Shown: positions 1 to 7,687, counted from the first letter of the stretch. The stretch: 43,407 nt of DNA from JAKSCF01 sp028279945 (GCA_028279945.1 JANQMT010000026.1:1-43407); one strand, 5' to 3'. Numbers and translations are program-made. Notes: a model not told the origin generated them from the letters alone.

Positions 1-151
1 TAGAAAATACAACAATATGTAGTTATTTTGCGATAATACCCTTAAAATATGAATGATGTCTGTGATTATTATAATTTTATAATAGCAGTTATACAAGAAT
101 TATTTTAAGAAATGCAAAAGAAGTGTATACTTATAATGGAGGTGGTTGATT

Positions 152-541
152 TTGTTAATTAAGAATGAAAATGAATTGGGAAGTATTAATCTGGACAGAC
201 ATGTGATAGAGAAAATCGTAAAGTTTACGACCAAAGATTTTCCCGGTGTGATCTGTTTAACCAACTCTAAAGGACAAAACAGAAATATGATGAACTATAT
301 TTCCGAAGATATGGACAGTTATCTGGTTGAAGTCAAAAAAACTGGGTTGGATATCCATATAAAATTAAATGTTATATTAAAATTTGGCGTAAGCATTAAT
401 AACATTACCAATGAACTCATCCAACAAATTAAAAATAATATTCATGACGTGACAGGTGTTACGCCTAAAACGGTATCTATATGTATAAAAGGAATCAAAT
501 CTAAAAAATTAGCCAAAAGAAATATTGTGGTAAAAGGTTGA
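152..541 (+). CDS. Asp23/Gls24 family (DUF322) protein
   Basis: Small cytoplasmic protein of about 129 residues with the alternating beta-strand and helix pattern of the Asp23/YloU family, including an N-terminal helix followed by a GVxxL-like strand and a central V-E-V-K strand. The family is linked to envelope stress or membrane homeostasis, but the exact role in Clostridia is not settled. It sits 7 bp upstream of recG, a common neighbourhood in Firmicutes, so the two are probably co-transcribed. I chose the TTG at 152 because GGAGGTGG (138-145) lies at normal distance from it; a TTG at 146 abuts that site and is less likely. Family assignment is from sequence pattern and gene order. Confidence 0.8.
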   Translation: MLIKNENELGSINLDRHVIEKIVKFTTKDFPGVICLTNSKGQNRNMMNYISEDMDSYLVEVKKTGLDIHIKLNVILKFGVSINNITNELIQQIKNNIHDVTGVTPKTVSICIKGIKSKKLAKRNIVVKG

Positions 542-548
542 GATTTTT

Positions 549-2594
549 ATGATAACAGAATTAAAACGTTCGGTTCAATATCTAAAAGGTGTAGGCGAGA
601 AAAAAGCCAAGAAATTATCAAAGCTGGGTATCAGAACCATTGGAGACATCATTTATGATTATCCTCGAGACTATGAAGATCGCAGCAACATGAAGAAAAT
701 ATGCAATATCATAGATGGAGAATCCGTGATGATCATGGGAACCGTCATTAACAAGCAAAAAGGACAATTCAGAAGAAATAAAAAAATACCCTTTAAACTC
801 TTGGTTGAGGATGGGACAGGAACGGTTGAAATTGTATTTTTCAATGCTTCTTATTATGACAGCAAATTTCAAATTCAAAAAAGCTTCTTATTTTACGGAA
901 AAGCATCATTATCCTTAGGCAGAATGCAGATGGTTCACCCCGATTTCTTTGAAAAGGATGAAAAAATTCGGCCCTTGGTTGCCATATATCCATTAACAGA
1001 AGGATTGAGCCAAAAAGAAAGGCATAAAATACAAGAACTGTGCATGCCATATATCCATACAATAGAAGAATATTTACCTGAAGACACCATGAAACGAAAT
1101 CGCCTTTGCGATATTACATATGCATTAAATCATATCCATGACCCCGATAACGAAAGGTCAATGAAGCAAGCAAAATTTCGCCTTGTATTTGAAGAATTGT
1201 TGTTACTGCAAACAGGATTGTTAATGATTAAAGAACAAATCAAAGAAAATCAAAAAGGAATAATATTTCCAAAAAATAATTCTGTTGATGACTTCATAAA
1301 AAGATTGCCCTTTGAATTAACCACAGCCCAAAAAAGAGTTGTAGATGAAATCCTTACAGACATGGTCAACGATAAAATCATGAACCGACTGGTACAAGGT
1401 GATGTCGGATCAGGAAAAACCGTTGTAGCAGCTGCAGCCGTCTATAAAGCGGTTATAAGCGGATATCAATCCGCATTAATGGCACCTACAGAAATACTGG
1501 CAAGACAACACTACCATACATTTAAAGCATTATTCAAAGCCTTTGACTTGCAAGTCGCATTTATATCAGGAAGCACACCTAAAAAGGAAAAATTACAAAT
1601 CATAACTGACCTAGAATCGGGAAAAATAGATTTATTGGTAGGAACACATGCAGTTATTCAAGATCATATTAAATTTGCAAAACTAGGCTTGGTGATTACC
1701 GATGAACAGCATCGTTTTGGCGTTAAACAAAGAGCCGCCCTTTCCGAAAAAGGTCAAAATCCGGATGTACTGGTCATGACAGCAACACCTATTCCAAGGA
1801 CACTGGCGTTGATACTTTACGGAGATTTGGATATTTCAATCATCGATGAATTACCACCGGGTAGAAAAGATATAAAAACATATACAATCGATGAAAAAAA
1901 GAGAAACGCAGCATATGATTTTGTCATGAAAGAAATAAAAAAAGGGAGACAAGCTTATATTGTAGCACCCCTCATTGAAGAATCAGAAGTATTGGATGCA
2001 AAATCTGCTACAGATGTATATGAAGAAGTGCTCCTCAATTTCCCCCATTGTAAAGCAGCCCTCTTACACGGCAGCCTGAAACAAACTGAAAAAGATGACA
2101 TAATGGAAGCTTTTTCAAAAGGAGAAGTCCAAGTGCTGATCTCCACTGTGGTTATTGAAGTAGGCGTTAATGTACCAAATGCAACCGTAATGTTAATAGA
2201 AAATTCTGAGCGATTCGGTTTAGCACAACTCCACCAATTAAGAGGAAGAGTAGGGCGTGGAGACGACCAATCCTATTGTATTTTGATATGTTCAAGCAAA
2301 AATGAGGTTGCACAAGAAAGAGTCAATATCTTAGAACAAACCGGCGACGGTTTTATAATAGCAGAAAAAGATTTAAACAATAGAGGACCCGGCGATTTCT
2401 TTGGAACCAGACAGCACGGTGTGCCGCAGCTTAAAATTGCTAACCTCTTTCAACACATAAAGGTTTTAAAACAAGTCCAAGAAGAATCCAAAATACTTTT
2501 AGAAGAAGACCTTTTTTTAAAAAAAGAAAAGCATAAAAGCATAAGAAAAAAAGTAATAGATCTCTTTGAATCCAATGAAAATTTCAGTTTGTAA
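549..2594 (+). CDS. recG: ATP-dependent DNA helicase RecG
   Basis: Full-length RecG (681 residues, the usual size), the helicase that regresses stalled replication forks and branch-migrates Holliday junctions. The N-terminal wedge/OB region (about residues 1-230) contains the KGVGEKKAKKL helix-hairpin-helix-like start. Helicase motif I GDVGSGKT is near residue 284, motif II DEQH near 385, motif III TATPIPRT near 411, and motif VI QLRGRVGRG near 575. The C-terminal NNRGPGDFFGTRQHG signature of RecG is present. The start ATG is only 7 nt after the Asp23 stop, with a weak ribosome binding site, suggesting translational coupling. Nothing appears truncated. This marks the left housekeeping border of the window. 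Confidence 0.97.
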   Translation: MITELKRSVQYLKGVGEKKAKKLSKLGIRTIGDIIYDYPRDYEDRSNMKKICNIIDGESVMIMGTVINKQKGQFRRNKKIPFKLLVEDGTGTVEIVFFNASYYDSKFQIQKSFLFYGKASLSLGRMQMVHPDFFEKDEKIRPLVAIYPLTEGLSQKERHKIQELCMPYIHTIEEYLPEDTMKRNRLCDITYALNHIHDPDNERSMKQAKFRLVFEELLLLQTGLLMIKEQIKENQKGIIFPKNNSVDDFIKRLPFELTTAQKRVVDEILTDMVNDKIMNRLVQGDVGSGKTVVAAAAVYKAVISGYQSALMAPTEILARQHYHTFKALFKAFDLQVAFISGSTPKKEKLQIITDLESGKIDLLVGTHAVIQDHIKFAKLGLVITDEQHRFGVKQRAALSEKGQNPDVLVMTATPIPRTLALILYGDLDISIIDELPPGRKDIKTYTIDEKKRNAAYDFVMKEIKKGRQAYIVAPLIEESEVLDAKSATDVYEEVLLNFPHCKAALLHGSLKQTEKDDIMEAFSKGEVQVLISTVVIEVGVNVPNATVMLIENSERFGLAQLHQLRGRVGRGDDQSYCILICSSKNEVAQERVNILEQTGDGFIIAEKDLNNRGPGDFFGTRQHGVPQLKIANLFQHIKVLKQVQEESKILLEEDLFLKKEKHKSIRKKVIDLFESNENFSL

Positions 2595-2609
2595 AAGTGG
2601 AAAAACAAG

Positions 2610-2640
2610 GTATTATGTGTAGAAGTTGCTTGTCATACTT
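2610..2640 (+). promoter_or_regulatory. Possible forespore-type promoter of the SASP gene
   Basis: A GTATTA element (2610-2615) and CATACTT (2634-2640), 18 bp apart, resemble sigma-G/sigma-F class promoters, which drive SASP genes in spore formers. The position, about 45 bp upstream of the SASP start, fits. The -35 half is weak, so this is only a suggestion. Confidence 0.35.
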
Positions 2641-2686
2641 TCAATCTTCCTGGTTAAATTAATACTATAACAGGAGGTGAAAAAAA

Positions 2687-2902
2687 ATGGCATACAACAA
2701 TAATCAACAAGTTGTACCAGAAGCAAAAGCTGCATTAAACAGCATGAAAACTGAAATCGCTAATGAACTTGGTCTTAGCAACTATCAAAACATGGACAAA
2801 GGAAACCTTACAGCTAGACAAAACGGTTATGTAGGTGGATACATGACTAAAAAGTTAGTTGAAATGGCTGAGCAACAGTTATCAGGCAAACAAATGCAAT
2901 AA
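2687..2902 (+). CDS. Alpha/beta-type small acid-soluble spore protein
   Basis: A 71-residue protein with the two SASP signatures: the germination protease cleavage region KTEIANELGLS (about residues 21-31) and the glycine-rich GNLTARQNGYVGGYMTKKLV stretch. Alpha/beta SASPs coat forespore DNA, switch it to an A-like form and protect it from UV and heat, then are degraded at germination. A strong ribosome binding site (AGGAGGTG, 14-7 nt before the ATG) fits high expression. It is monocistronic, followed by a clear terminator at 2923. It identifies the host as a spore-forming Firmicute. Confidence 0.95.
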   Translation: MAYNNNQQVVPEAKAALNSMKTEIANELGLSNYQNMDKGNLTARQNGYVGGYMTKKLVEMAEQQLSGKQMQ

Positions 2903-2922
2903 GTTAAAACAAAACATACATC

Positions 2923-2961
2923 GAGGCTTGTAATGACTACAAGCCTCATTACTATTTTTTG
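2923..2961 (+). terminator. Rho-independent terminator of the SASP gene
   Basis: Perfect 10-bp stem GAGGCTTGTA / TACAAGCCTC (2923-2932 and 2938-2947) with a 5-nt loop, followed by a T-rich run. It separates the SASP transcript from the CRISPR leader. Confidence 0.9.
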
Positions 2962-2983
2962 ATTTTTTCCCCAACTGTTTTTT

Positions 2984-3012
2984 ATGACATTTATTTAAAA
3001 ATGTTGTAAAAT
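2984..3012 (+). promoter_or_regulatory. Promoter in the leader of CRISPR array 1
   Basis: ATGACA (2984-2989) and TAAAAT (3007-3012) are separated by exactly 17 bp, and transcription would start about 120 nt before the first repeat, as expected for a pre-crRNA promoter. The surrounding 40 bp recur without gaps at 39192-39232, upstream of the DUF362 gene, with the -35 and -10 elements conserved. Confidence 0.55.
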
Positions 3013-3139
3013 AAAGGAAAGACATTAATTTATATAAACATTAAAAAACAAACGCTTGAGGTTGGTAAAAAACTTGAAAACTATTTAGTTTCAAGGAGTA
3101 CAAAGACTTGTTGGATTTTAATTTGTGCAATTTACTGTA
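3013..3139 (+). other. Leader of CRISPR array 1
   Basis: A+T-rich, gene-free DNA between the promoter and the first repeat. It lies at the 5' side of the repeat orientation, and the opposite end of the array carries the decayed repeats, so this is the leader side. No matching leader is present at array 2. Confidence 0.6.
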
Positions 3140-3696
3140 GTTGAACCTATACATGGGATGTATTTAAATTGCGCGCCGGAGGAGGGATTGAATGTTAGAT
3201 GTTAAGTTGAACCTATACATGGGATGTATTTAAATACATAAATATAAGGCATGATAGAACCGTAGAGATACGTTGAACCTATACATGGGATGTATTTAAA
3301 TAGAACTTCTTCACCACAAGTCCAATTTGTGTTTAGGGTTGAACCTATACATGGGATGTATTTAAATGGAGCTATCAGCTTATAGTATTACTTCTGAACG
3401 TTGTTGAACCTATACATGGGATGTATTTAAATTCCACTAGATCAATATAGTATCTCCCGCATGTACCGGTTGAACCTATACATGGGATGTATTTAAATTG
3501 TTTTTAGTGTTGTTACTAAAAATCAAAATGATATGTTGAACATATACATGAGATGTATTTAAATGCAAGTATAATGTGTTCATCTATCTCAAAATTTAGA
3601 GTTGAACATATACATGAGATGTATTTAAATAACGCTGCAACATCAGCAGGAGGAGCGTTTCTTGGAGTTGAACCTATACATGGGATGTAATATGTT
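3140..3696 (+). CRISPR. Type I-B CRISPR array 1 (9 repeats, 8 spacers)
   Basis: Thirty-nt repeats starting GTTGAACCTATACATGGG and ending GATGTATTTAAAT begin at 3140, 3206, 3272, 3338, 3403, 3469, 3535, 3601 and 3667, with spacers of 35-36 nt. Repeats 7 and 8 share variants (CATATACATGAG in place of CCTATACATGGG). Repeat 9 has lost its 3' end after GGGATGTA. Degeneration at the far end, and a promoter upstream of 3140, place the leader on the left, so crRNAs are read on the + strand. The 3' ATTTAAAT would form the crRNA 5' handle. The repeat closely resembles those of clostridial type I-B systems. Confidence 0.97.
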
Positions 3697-3700
3697 CTCT

Positions 3701-3723
3701 GTTGAACATATATTATGGTTAAG
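3701..3723 (+). repeat. Decayed CRISPR repeat fragment at the trailer of array 1
   Basis: GTTGAACATATA at 3701-3712 matches the first 12 nt of the repeat variant seen at 3535 and 3601, then diverges. It follows the truncated ninth repeat after only about 11 nt, so the last unit has eroded or suffered a deletion. Confidence 0.7.
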
Positions 3724-3771
3724 TTATTTAGTAGAAGGTTGGGTAATTGAAGATGACAAAACATAAATTTG

Positions 3772-3796
3772 TTGACATAAAGTAAATTCATATGAT
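3772..3796 (+). promoter_or_regulatory. Possible promoter of the crRNA-like RNA
   Basis: TTGACA (3772-3777) and TATGAT (3791-3796) are near-consensus hexamers, but the 13-bp spacing is shorter than normal, so one of them may not be used as such. Initiation from the TATGAT element would start almost exactly at the first pseudo-repeat (3804). Confidence 0.35.
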
Positions 3797-3803
3797 AGCA
3801 TAT

Positions 3804-3894
3804 AAGAAACCAAAACATAGAGAATGTATTGTAATAGATTTGTATTTTTTAGATAGTTTAAATTGTTGAACCTATACACAAAAAGTGTTTCTAT
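3804..3894 (+). ncRNA. Candidate crRNA-like antitoxin RNA (CreA type): pseudo-repeat, pseudo-spacer, pseudo-repeat
   Basis: Pseudo-repeat 1 (3804-3835) aligns with the CRISPR repeat over AAACC, AA, ACATAG, TGTATT and AAT, with a 2-nt insertion. Pseudo-repeat 2 (3865-3894) begins with a perfect GTTGAACCTATACA and then matches 8 of the remaining 16 positions. Between them lies a 29-nt pseudo-spacer (3836-3864), shorter than the 35-37 nt of real spacers. Its first 15 nt (AGATTTGTATTTTTT) match the site at 3936-3950 except at positions 6 and 12. In known CreTA systems a divergent repeat pair like this, next to the cas genes, is processed by Cas6 and guides Cascade to repress a small toxin. The layout is seen directly; the function is inferred. 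Confidence 0.65.
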
Positions 3895-3930
3895 AATAAT
3901 CTATTATATATTTTTTTCTTCTTAAAAATA

Positions 3931-3950
3931 TTTCAAGATTAGTATTATTT
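3931..3950 (+). promoter_or_regulatory. Predicted Cascade operator: PAM TTTCA plus seed-matched protospacer over the toxin-like gene promoter
   Basis: TTTCA (3931-3935) is followed by AGATTAGTATTATTT, which pairs with the pseudo-spacer at positions 1-5, 7-11 and 13-15; identity is lost afterwards. TTTCA is an established PAM of the Clostridium pasteurianum I-B system, whose repeat is very similar. The site overlaps TATTAT (3943-3948), a plausible -10 element for the 41-codon ORF starting at 3989. Binding without full complementarity would give repression rather than cleavage, as in CreA control. Confidence 0.6.
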
Positions 3951-3988
3951 GAAAGTTATGTTTTGTATAGGAATAGGGGGTGATATTT

Positions 3989-4114
3989 ATGAATGGGGGA
4001 AATATACAATTATTTATTACAATAAGCGTTTTTTCTATACCTTTGCTATATTTTTTATTAAAAAAGGGAGATTATGAAATCAGGTTTATTTTTAAAAGTA
4101 AAAAAGATAAATAA
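3989..4114 (+). CDS. 41-residue one-helix membrane peptide, candidate CRISPR-regulated toxin
   Basis: The ORF begins MNGGNIQ, has one hydrophobic segment (about residues 8-24, LFITISVFSIPLLYFLL) and ends with a charged, lysine-rich tail (KSKKDK). AGGGGGTGA (3975-3983) is a good ribosome binding site 5 nt from the ATG. A short hydrophobic helix with a basic tail is typical of small membrane-acting toxins of toxin-antitoxin systems, but I recognise no named family. It lies between the crRNA-like element and cas6, where CreT toxins sit in known CreTA loci, and its presumed promoter overlaps the seed-matched site at 3931-3950. It has the same A+T-rich composition as its surroundings. It could instead be an unrelated small membrane protein or a cas-operon leader peptide. 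Confidence 0.6.
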   Translation: MNGGNIQLFITISVFSIPLLYFLLKKGDYEIRFIFKSKKDK

Positions 4115-4224
4115 TAGTATAAACAAATGAAACATTCAAAATTTTTTTTAAATTTCATGAAGGATTAGAGTAATTAATGTCGAATAAAATATAATTTAGA
4201 AGGAAAAGGGAAAAGAGGGAAAAT

Positions 4225-4926
4225 ATGATGTTCTATTATGAACTTACAGTTACAACATATTTATTGAACAATTGTTCGTTTAATCAAGTTAATGAGAAAA
4301 TTGCAAGAGTTGTTAACAAAACAATGCAATTAGATATAGAATTAGAGATTAAACATAAGGAGAATAATTTCAAACATTACGTATTTGACAGCCTTTATCC
4401 CTTGGAGAAAGACAAGTTGTATAAAGAAGGTAGGATATACGTTTTTCATATTAGAAGCTTAGATAAAGTATTTATTGAAAAGATGAAGAGGCTTTTACCA
4501 AAAACAAATAATACATATATGAAGATACTTGCCACGGAAGTAAAGACATACCAGCGAAAGCATATAGCAGAACTATATACTGTTACTCCTGTAATGGTTA
4601 CTTTAGAAAATGCTCATTGGGTGCCAGGGAACGATATTATGTTACTACAGAAAAGACTACAAGCTAACTTGGAAAAGAAGTATAAATCTTTTTATGATGA
4701 AACGTTAAAACTAAAGGATAGTTTTATCCAACGTATAGAAGTCCTTAATAAAATGCCTATAGCATATCGGTACAAAAATATTAAGATGATGGGGAATAAA
4801 TTCAAAATTGCTGTCAATGAGGATGAAGCATCTCAAAAATTAGCATTTATTGCAACAGCATGTGGGCTTGGTGAAAAAGGTTCGGCGTTGGGATTGGGAT
4901 TTTGTCATGGGAATATTTTGAGATAG
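4225..4926 (+). CDS. cas6: CRISPR pre-crRNA endoribonuclease Cas6
   Basis: 233 residues, normal for Cas6, a ferredoxin-fold RNase that cuts pre-crRNA inside the repeat and leaves the 8-nt 5' handle. The C-terminal glycine-rich loop is clear (CGLGEKGSALGLGFCHGN, about residues 213-230), and its position as first gene of a I-B operon fits. The N-terminal half is less conserved, with no clear catalytic histidine that I would assign with certainty. A purine-rich stretch precedes ATG 4225; the adjacent ATG at 4228 is an equal alternative. It would also have to process the crRNA-like element just upstream. No transposon or frameshift interrupts it. Confidence 0.92.
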   Translation: MMFYYELTVTTYLLNNCSFNQVNEKIARVVNKTMQLDIELEIKHKENNFKHYVFDSLYPLEKDKLYKEGRIYVFHIRSLDKVFIEKMKRLLPKTNNTYMKILATEVKTYQRKHIAELYTVTPVMVTLENAHWVPGNDIMLLQKRLQANLEKKYKSFYDETLKLKDSFIQRIEVLNKMPIAYRYKNIKMMGNKFKIAVNEDEASQKLAFIATACGLGEKGSALGLGFCHGNILR

Positions 4927-4938
4927 GGGGTGAGGAAC

Positions 4939-6705
4939 ATGATAAATGACTTGATATCGATTTTTAGAAAACTGGATGAAAAATATGAGGATAATGTAGT
5001 AATTGATAGATATCAACCTTCACCAGGGCTATATATGAAAATAGATAAAAATTTTAAATGGGAAGACCCTTTTGTTATAGCACAAAAACATGAGGATACA
5101 ACTTCAAAGCAATATCTATGGTTCAGACGGGCGGACTACTATAGTAAGTTGATAGACATGAATAAGCCGGTTGACCCTAAGAAAAAAATTCATAGCAACA
5201 ATTATTTAACATTATTTATAAAAAAAGAAATATTACCCATAGTAGGGGAAGACAACAAAAATTTAAGCATTGAGGAATTTAAAGAAAGCATTAAACGATA
5301 TTTTCGTATGTTATTAATGTCAGATGACGAAAGATATAAAGATAAAAAAACATTAGAACTGATTAGTACGATGCACTTGCCCAAACTACCAGTCAAATCC
5401 GTTGAAAGAAACATGGAATTTTTACTTGATAATATCCAAAAACTGATAACTTTGATACAAGAAATAAGCTTTAATAAAAAAGAGTACATTAAAATATTCT
5501 TTGAAGAAGATTTTGAAATATATAAGCAAGAAAACGAAAGGTATATTATTCCTAAAATATATAATAAGAATGACTACAATGTTTTAATAAAAGATAAAGT
5601 CTTAGGCTTGTCCAATGACAATATGGGATTAAACTCAAAAAAGCCCTATTTACAGCATCATAGTACGCCTTTTAAAGTTGCTTTTAGATTAGATGTAAGA
5701 GATGCGTTAATCAGCAAAAAGGTATTTGAATGGTTAAATTGTCAAAACAAAAATACCATATATATTCCAGAAGAAATTCTAAACGATTCAGAAAATATGG
5801 ATGAAATTGTGACGAGAGACTTAACCAGGACTTCTGGTGATGGAGCATACTATTACATCTATTTTACAAGAGGAACAGGTACCACAATAGAGGATTTCGA
5901 CTATATTCCCAATATACGTGAACGTATTGATTTTAAGCTAAAGAACTATTTGAATATTAAAGAAATAGCTGAAGAACTTGTTGACAAAAGACATCAACTG
6001 GAAGCCTTAGTTGATGGATATTGGTTCAATGGAAGGTTGAAAAATTCTTACTATATGCTCCCAAAAGTTAAAGACGGAGAATTTACAAAACAAATGCTTT
6101 CTCTTTTGACCATTAGTAGAAAAGCCTTTCATCAGTTTTTGATTAAAAGTGATGATAGAAGTATAAAAAACGTTATTAACAAAGTTAGCTTAGGATTGGT
6201 TAAGGAGCAGCTTTTTCTTTCAGAAAAGATTTCCTCGCTCAAGGTGGCTAAGGCCTATAACCTAAGATTATCATTATTAGAATATTTAAATATAAAAGTA
6301 AGGGGTGTTCATATGGGAAGCAGAATTTTAGAAATGATGGATGAAATTTCAGAAAAAATTAGCAAAGAAAAGACCACTAAAATTAAAACAGACGAAGAGT
6401 TTTTCTTTATATCGGGTCAAATGGCTTACTATTTATTGTATCAAAGTGAAAAAGATAAGAATAATAAGAAGTTTGATATGGCAGAACCTTTTTTTCGCTC
6501 AAGTAATGCAGAAATATTGAAAAAGCAATTGATAAATGTATTCAAGCTATATAGTCATAAGGTTTTTTTGAATAGCAGGAGAGCAAAAAATGCAATGAGT
6601 ATGGTGATGGATTATAAAACAGATTCAAAGTTCACGGACTATGAGGATGTATTCCTTGCAGGGCTGATGGCGAATAATTTATTGTTAGAAAAAAAGGAGG
6701 CTTAA
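4939..6705 (+). CDS. cas8b: Type I-B Cascade large subunit Cas8b (Csh1/TM1802 type)
   Basis: About 588 residues, in the expected position between cas6 and cas7. The large subunit recognises the PAM and recruits Cas3. The sequence is lysine-rich and poorly conserved, as usual for Cas8; the call rests on length, position and the C-terminal helical region. I chose ATG 4939 rather than the upstream in-frame GTG at 4930, because AGGGGGTGAGG (4925-4935) is a fitting ribosome binding site for 4939. The last 130 codons are also translatable alone as Cas11 from an internal start at 6313. Stop to cas7 start is 3 nt, indicating tight coupling. Confidence 0.88.
   Translation: MINDLISIFRKLDEKYEDNVVIDRYQPSPGLYMKIDKNFKWEDPFVIAQKHEDTTSKQYLWFRRADYYSKLIDMNKPVDPKKKIHSNNYLTLFIKKEILPIVGEDNKNLSIEEFKESIKRYFRMLLMSDDERYKDKKTLELISTMHLPKLPVKSVERNMEFLLDNIQKLITLIQEISFNKKEYIKIFFEEDFEIYKQENERYIIPKIYNKNDYNVLIKDKVLGLSNDNMGLNSKKPYLQHHSTPFKVAFRLDVRDALISKKVFEWLNCQNKNTIYIPEEILNDSENMDEIVTRDLTRTSGDGAYYYIYFTRGTGTTIEDFDYIPNIRERIDFKLKNYLNIKEIAEELVDKRHQLEALVDGYWFNGRLKNSYYMLPKVKDGEFTKQMLSLLTISRKAFHQFLIKSDDRSIKNVINKVSLGLVKEQLFLSEKISSLKVAKAYNLRLSLLEYLNIKVRGVHMGSRILEMMDEISEKISKEKTTKIKTDEEFFFISGQMAYYLLYQSEKDKNNKKFDMAEPFFRSSNAEILKKQLINVFKLYSHKVFLNSRRAKNAMSMVMDYKTDSKFTDYEDVFLAGLMANNLLLEKKEA
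6313..6705 (+). CDS. cas11b: Internally translated Cascade small subunit Cas11b
   Basis: Within cas8b and in the same frame, AGGGGTG (6301-6307) stands 5 nt before ATG 6313, giving a 130-residue, mostly helical, lysine-rich protein that starts MGSRILEMMDE. Type I-B, I-C and I-D systems are known to make the small subunit by internal initiation near the 3' end of cas8, and the size and position fit. The small subunit lines the belly of Cascade and stabilises the R-loop. The ribosome binding site is seen directly; production of the separate protein is inferred. No separate cas11 gene is present elsewhere in the operon, which supports this. Confidence 0.72.
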   Translation: MGSRILEMMDEISEKISKEKTTKIKTDEEFFFISGQMAYYLLYQSEKDKNNKKFDMAEPFFRSSNAEILKKQLINVFKLYSHKVFLNSRRAKNAMSMVMDYKTDSKFTDYEDVFLAGLMANNLLLEKKEA

Positions 6706-6708
6706 ACA

Positions 6709-7665
6709 ATGAAAAATAGAGTATATGGTGTTGTTGCAATAAAAAGTATTATGTCAAACTGGAATGCTGATTTTACCGGAAGACCAAAAACCACAAGTGA
6801 AGGACATATCTTTGGAAGTGATAAAGCATTTAAGTACCCAATTAAAAAAATGTGGGAAAATGAAGGAGAAAAAGTACTATATATCAAGTCATATTTAATT
6901 CAAACAGAAAAAGAAGAAAAGAATAAGCTACAGCCTAGAAACTTAAAAGAGAGATATGAAAGCATATTTGCACCGGATGTATTAGACAAGGCAAAATCAA
7001 AAGATGTACTAAAAAACCTATTTTCTGCTATTGATGTCATGAATTTTGGTGCTACATTTGCAGAGTCCAAACAAAACATTAGCATTACGGGTGCAGTGCA
7101 AATCGGACAAGGATATAACAAATATCAAGATACTATCGTAGAAACTCAAGATATATTGTCACCTTTTAGAAATCCCAAAAAAGATGATGCAGATGCTTCT
7201 TCTTTAGGAACTAAAATCATGGTGGATGAAGCACATTATTTTTATCCATTCAGTATTATTCCAGATAATTATAACAGCTATATTGGAATAGTAGACGACT
7301 TTGAAGGATATACAAAAGAAGCGTATAGTAAATTTAAAAGAGCTTGTTGTTTAGGTGCAACCGCAATTGCTACGAATAGTAAAATGGGATGTGAAAATGA
7401 ATTTGCAATATTTATAGAGTGTAAAAGTGAATCAAAATTATACATGCCTAACTTAGATCAATATATAGATTTTGAGAAAAAGAATGATAAGAATATTGTT
7501 AAAATGGACAGACTATATCAATTAGTTGAAGGTTTTGTAGAGGATATTGCTAAAATAGAAGTTTTTATTAATCCATTAGAAGTTGAAATTGATACCGCAT
7601 TAGAATCACTTGGATGTGAATTTGAACTTAAAAATATATTTACACTCAATAATCTAAACCAATAA
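6709..7665 (+). CDS. cas7: Type I-B Cascade backbone subunit Cas7 (Csh2)
   Basis: 318 residues beginning MKNRVYGVVAIKSIMSNWNADF, with the family's glycine/arginine-containing N-terminal RRM strand and the downstream TFAESKQNISITGAVQIGQG motif (about residues 115-135), typical of Csh2. Six or so copies form the helical backbone that holds the crRNA and kinks it every sixth base, which is relevant to the mismatch pattern of the crRNA-like element at 3836. AAAGGAGG lies 9 nt upstream of the ATG. It is coupled to cas8b (3 nt apart) and followed by cas5 after 22 nt. Confidence 0.93.
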   Translation: MKNRVYGVVAIKSIMSNWNADFTGRPKTTSEGHIFGSDKAFKYPIKKMWENEGEKVLYIKSYLIQTEKEEKNKLQPRNLKERYESIFAPDVLDKAKSKDVLKNLFSAIDVMNFGATFAESKQNISITGAVQIGQGYNKYQDTIVETQDILSPFRNPKKDDADASSLGTKIMVDEAHYFYPFSIIPDNYNSYIGIVDDFEGYTKEAYSKFKRACCLGATAIATNSKMGCENEFAIFIECKSESKLYMPNLDQYIDFEKKNDKNIVKMDRLYQLVEGFVEDIAKIEVFINPLEVEIDTALESLGCEFELKNIFTLNNLNQ

Positions 7666-7687
7666 TGAGAAAGTGAAGGTTAAAATA

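Noticed and set aside
3516..3818. A 100-codon ORF on the minus strand over the end of array 1
   Set aside because: It is built from repeats and spacers and repeats the same peptide words; it has no ribosome binding site and crosses the CRISPR units.
4150..4175. A second TTTCA followed by GATTAG upstream of cas6 as a possible further target of the pseudo-spacer
   Set aside because: The bases directly after this TTTCA do not match the seed in register, so autoregulation of cas6 by the same RNA is not supported.
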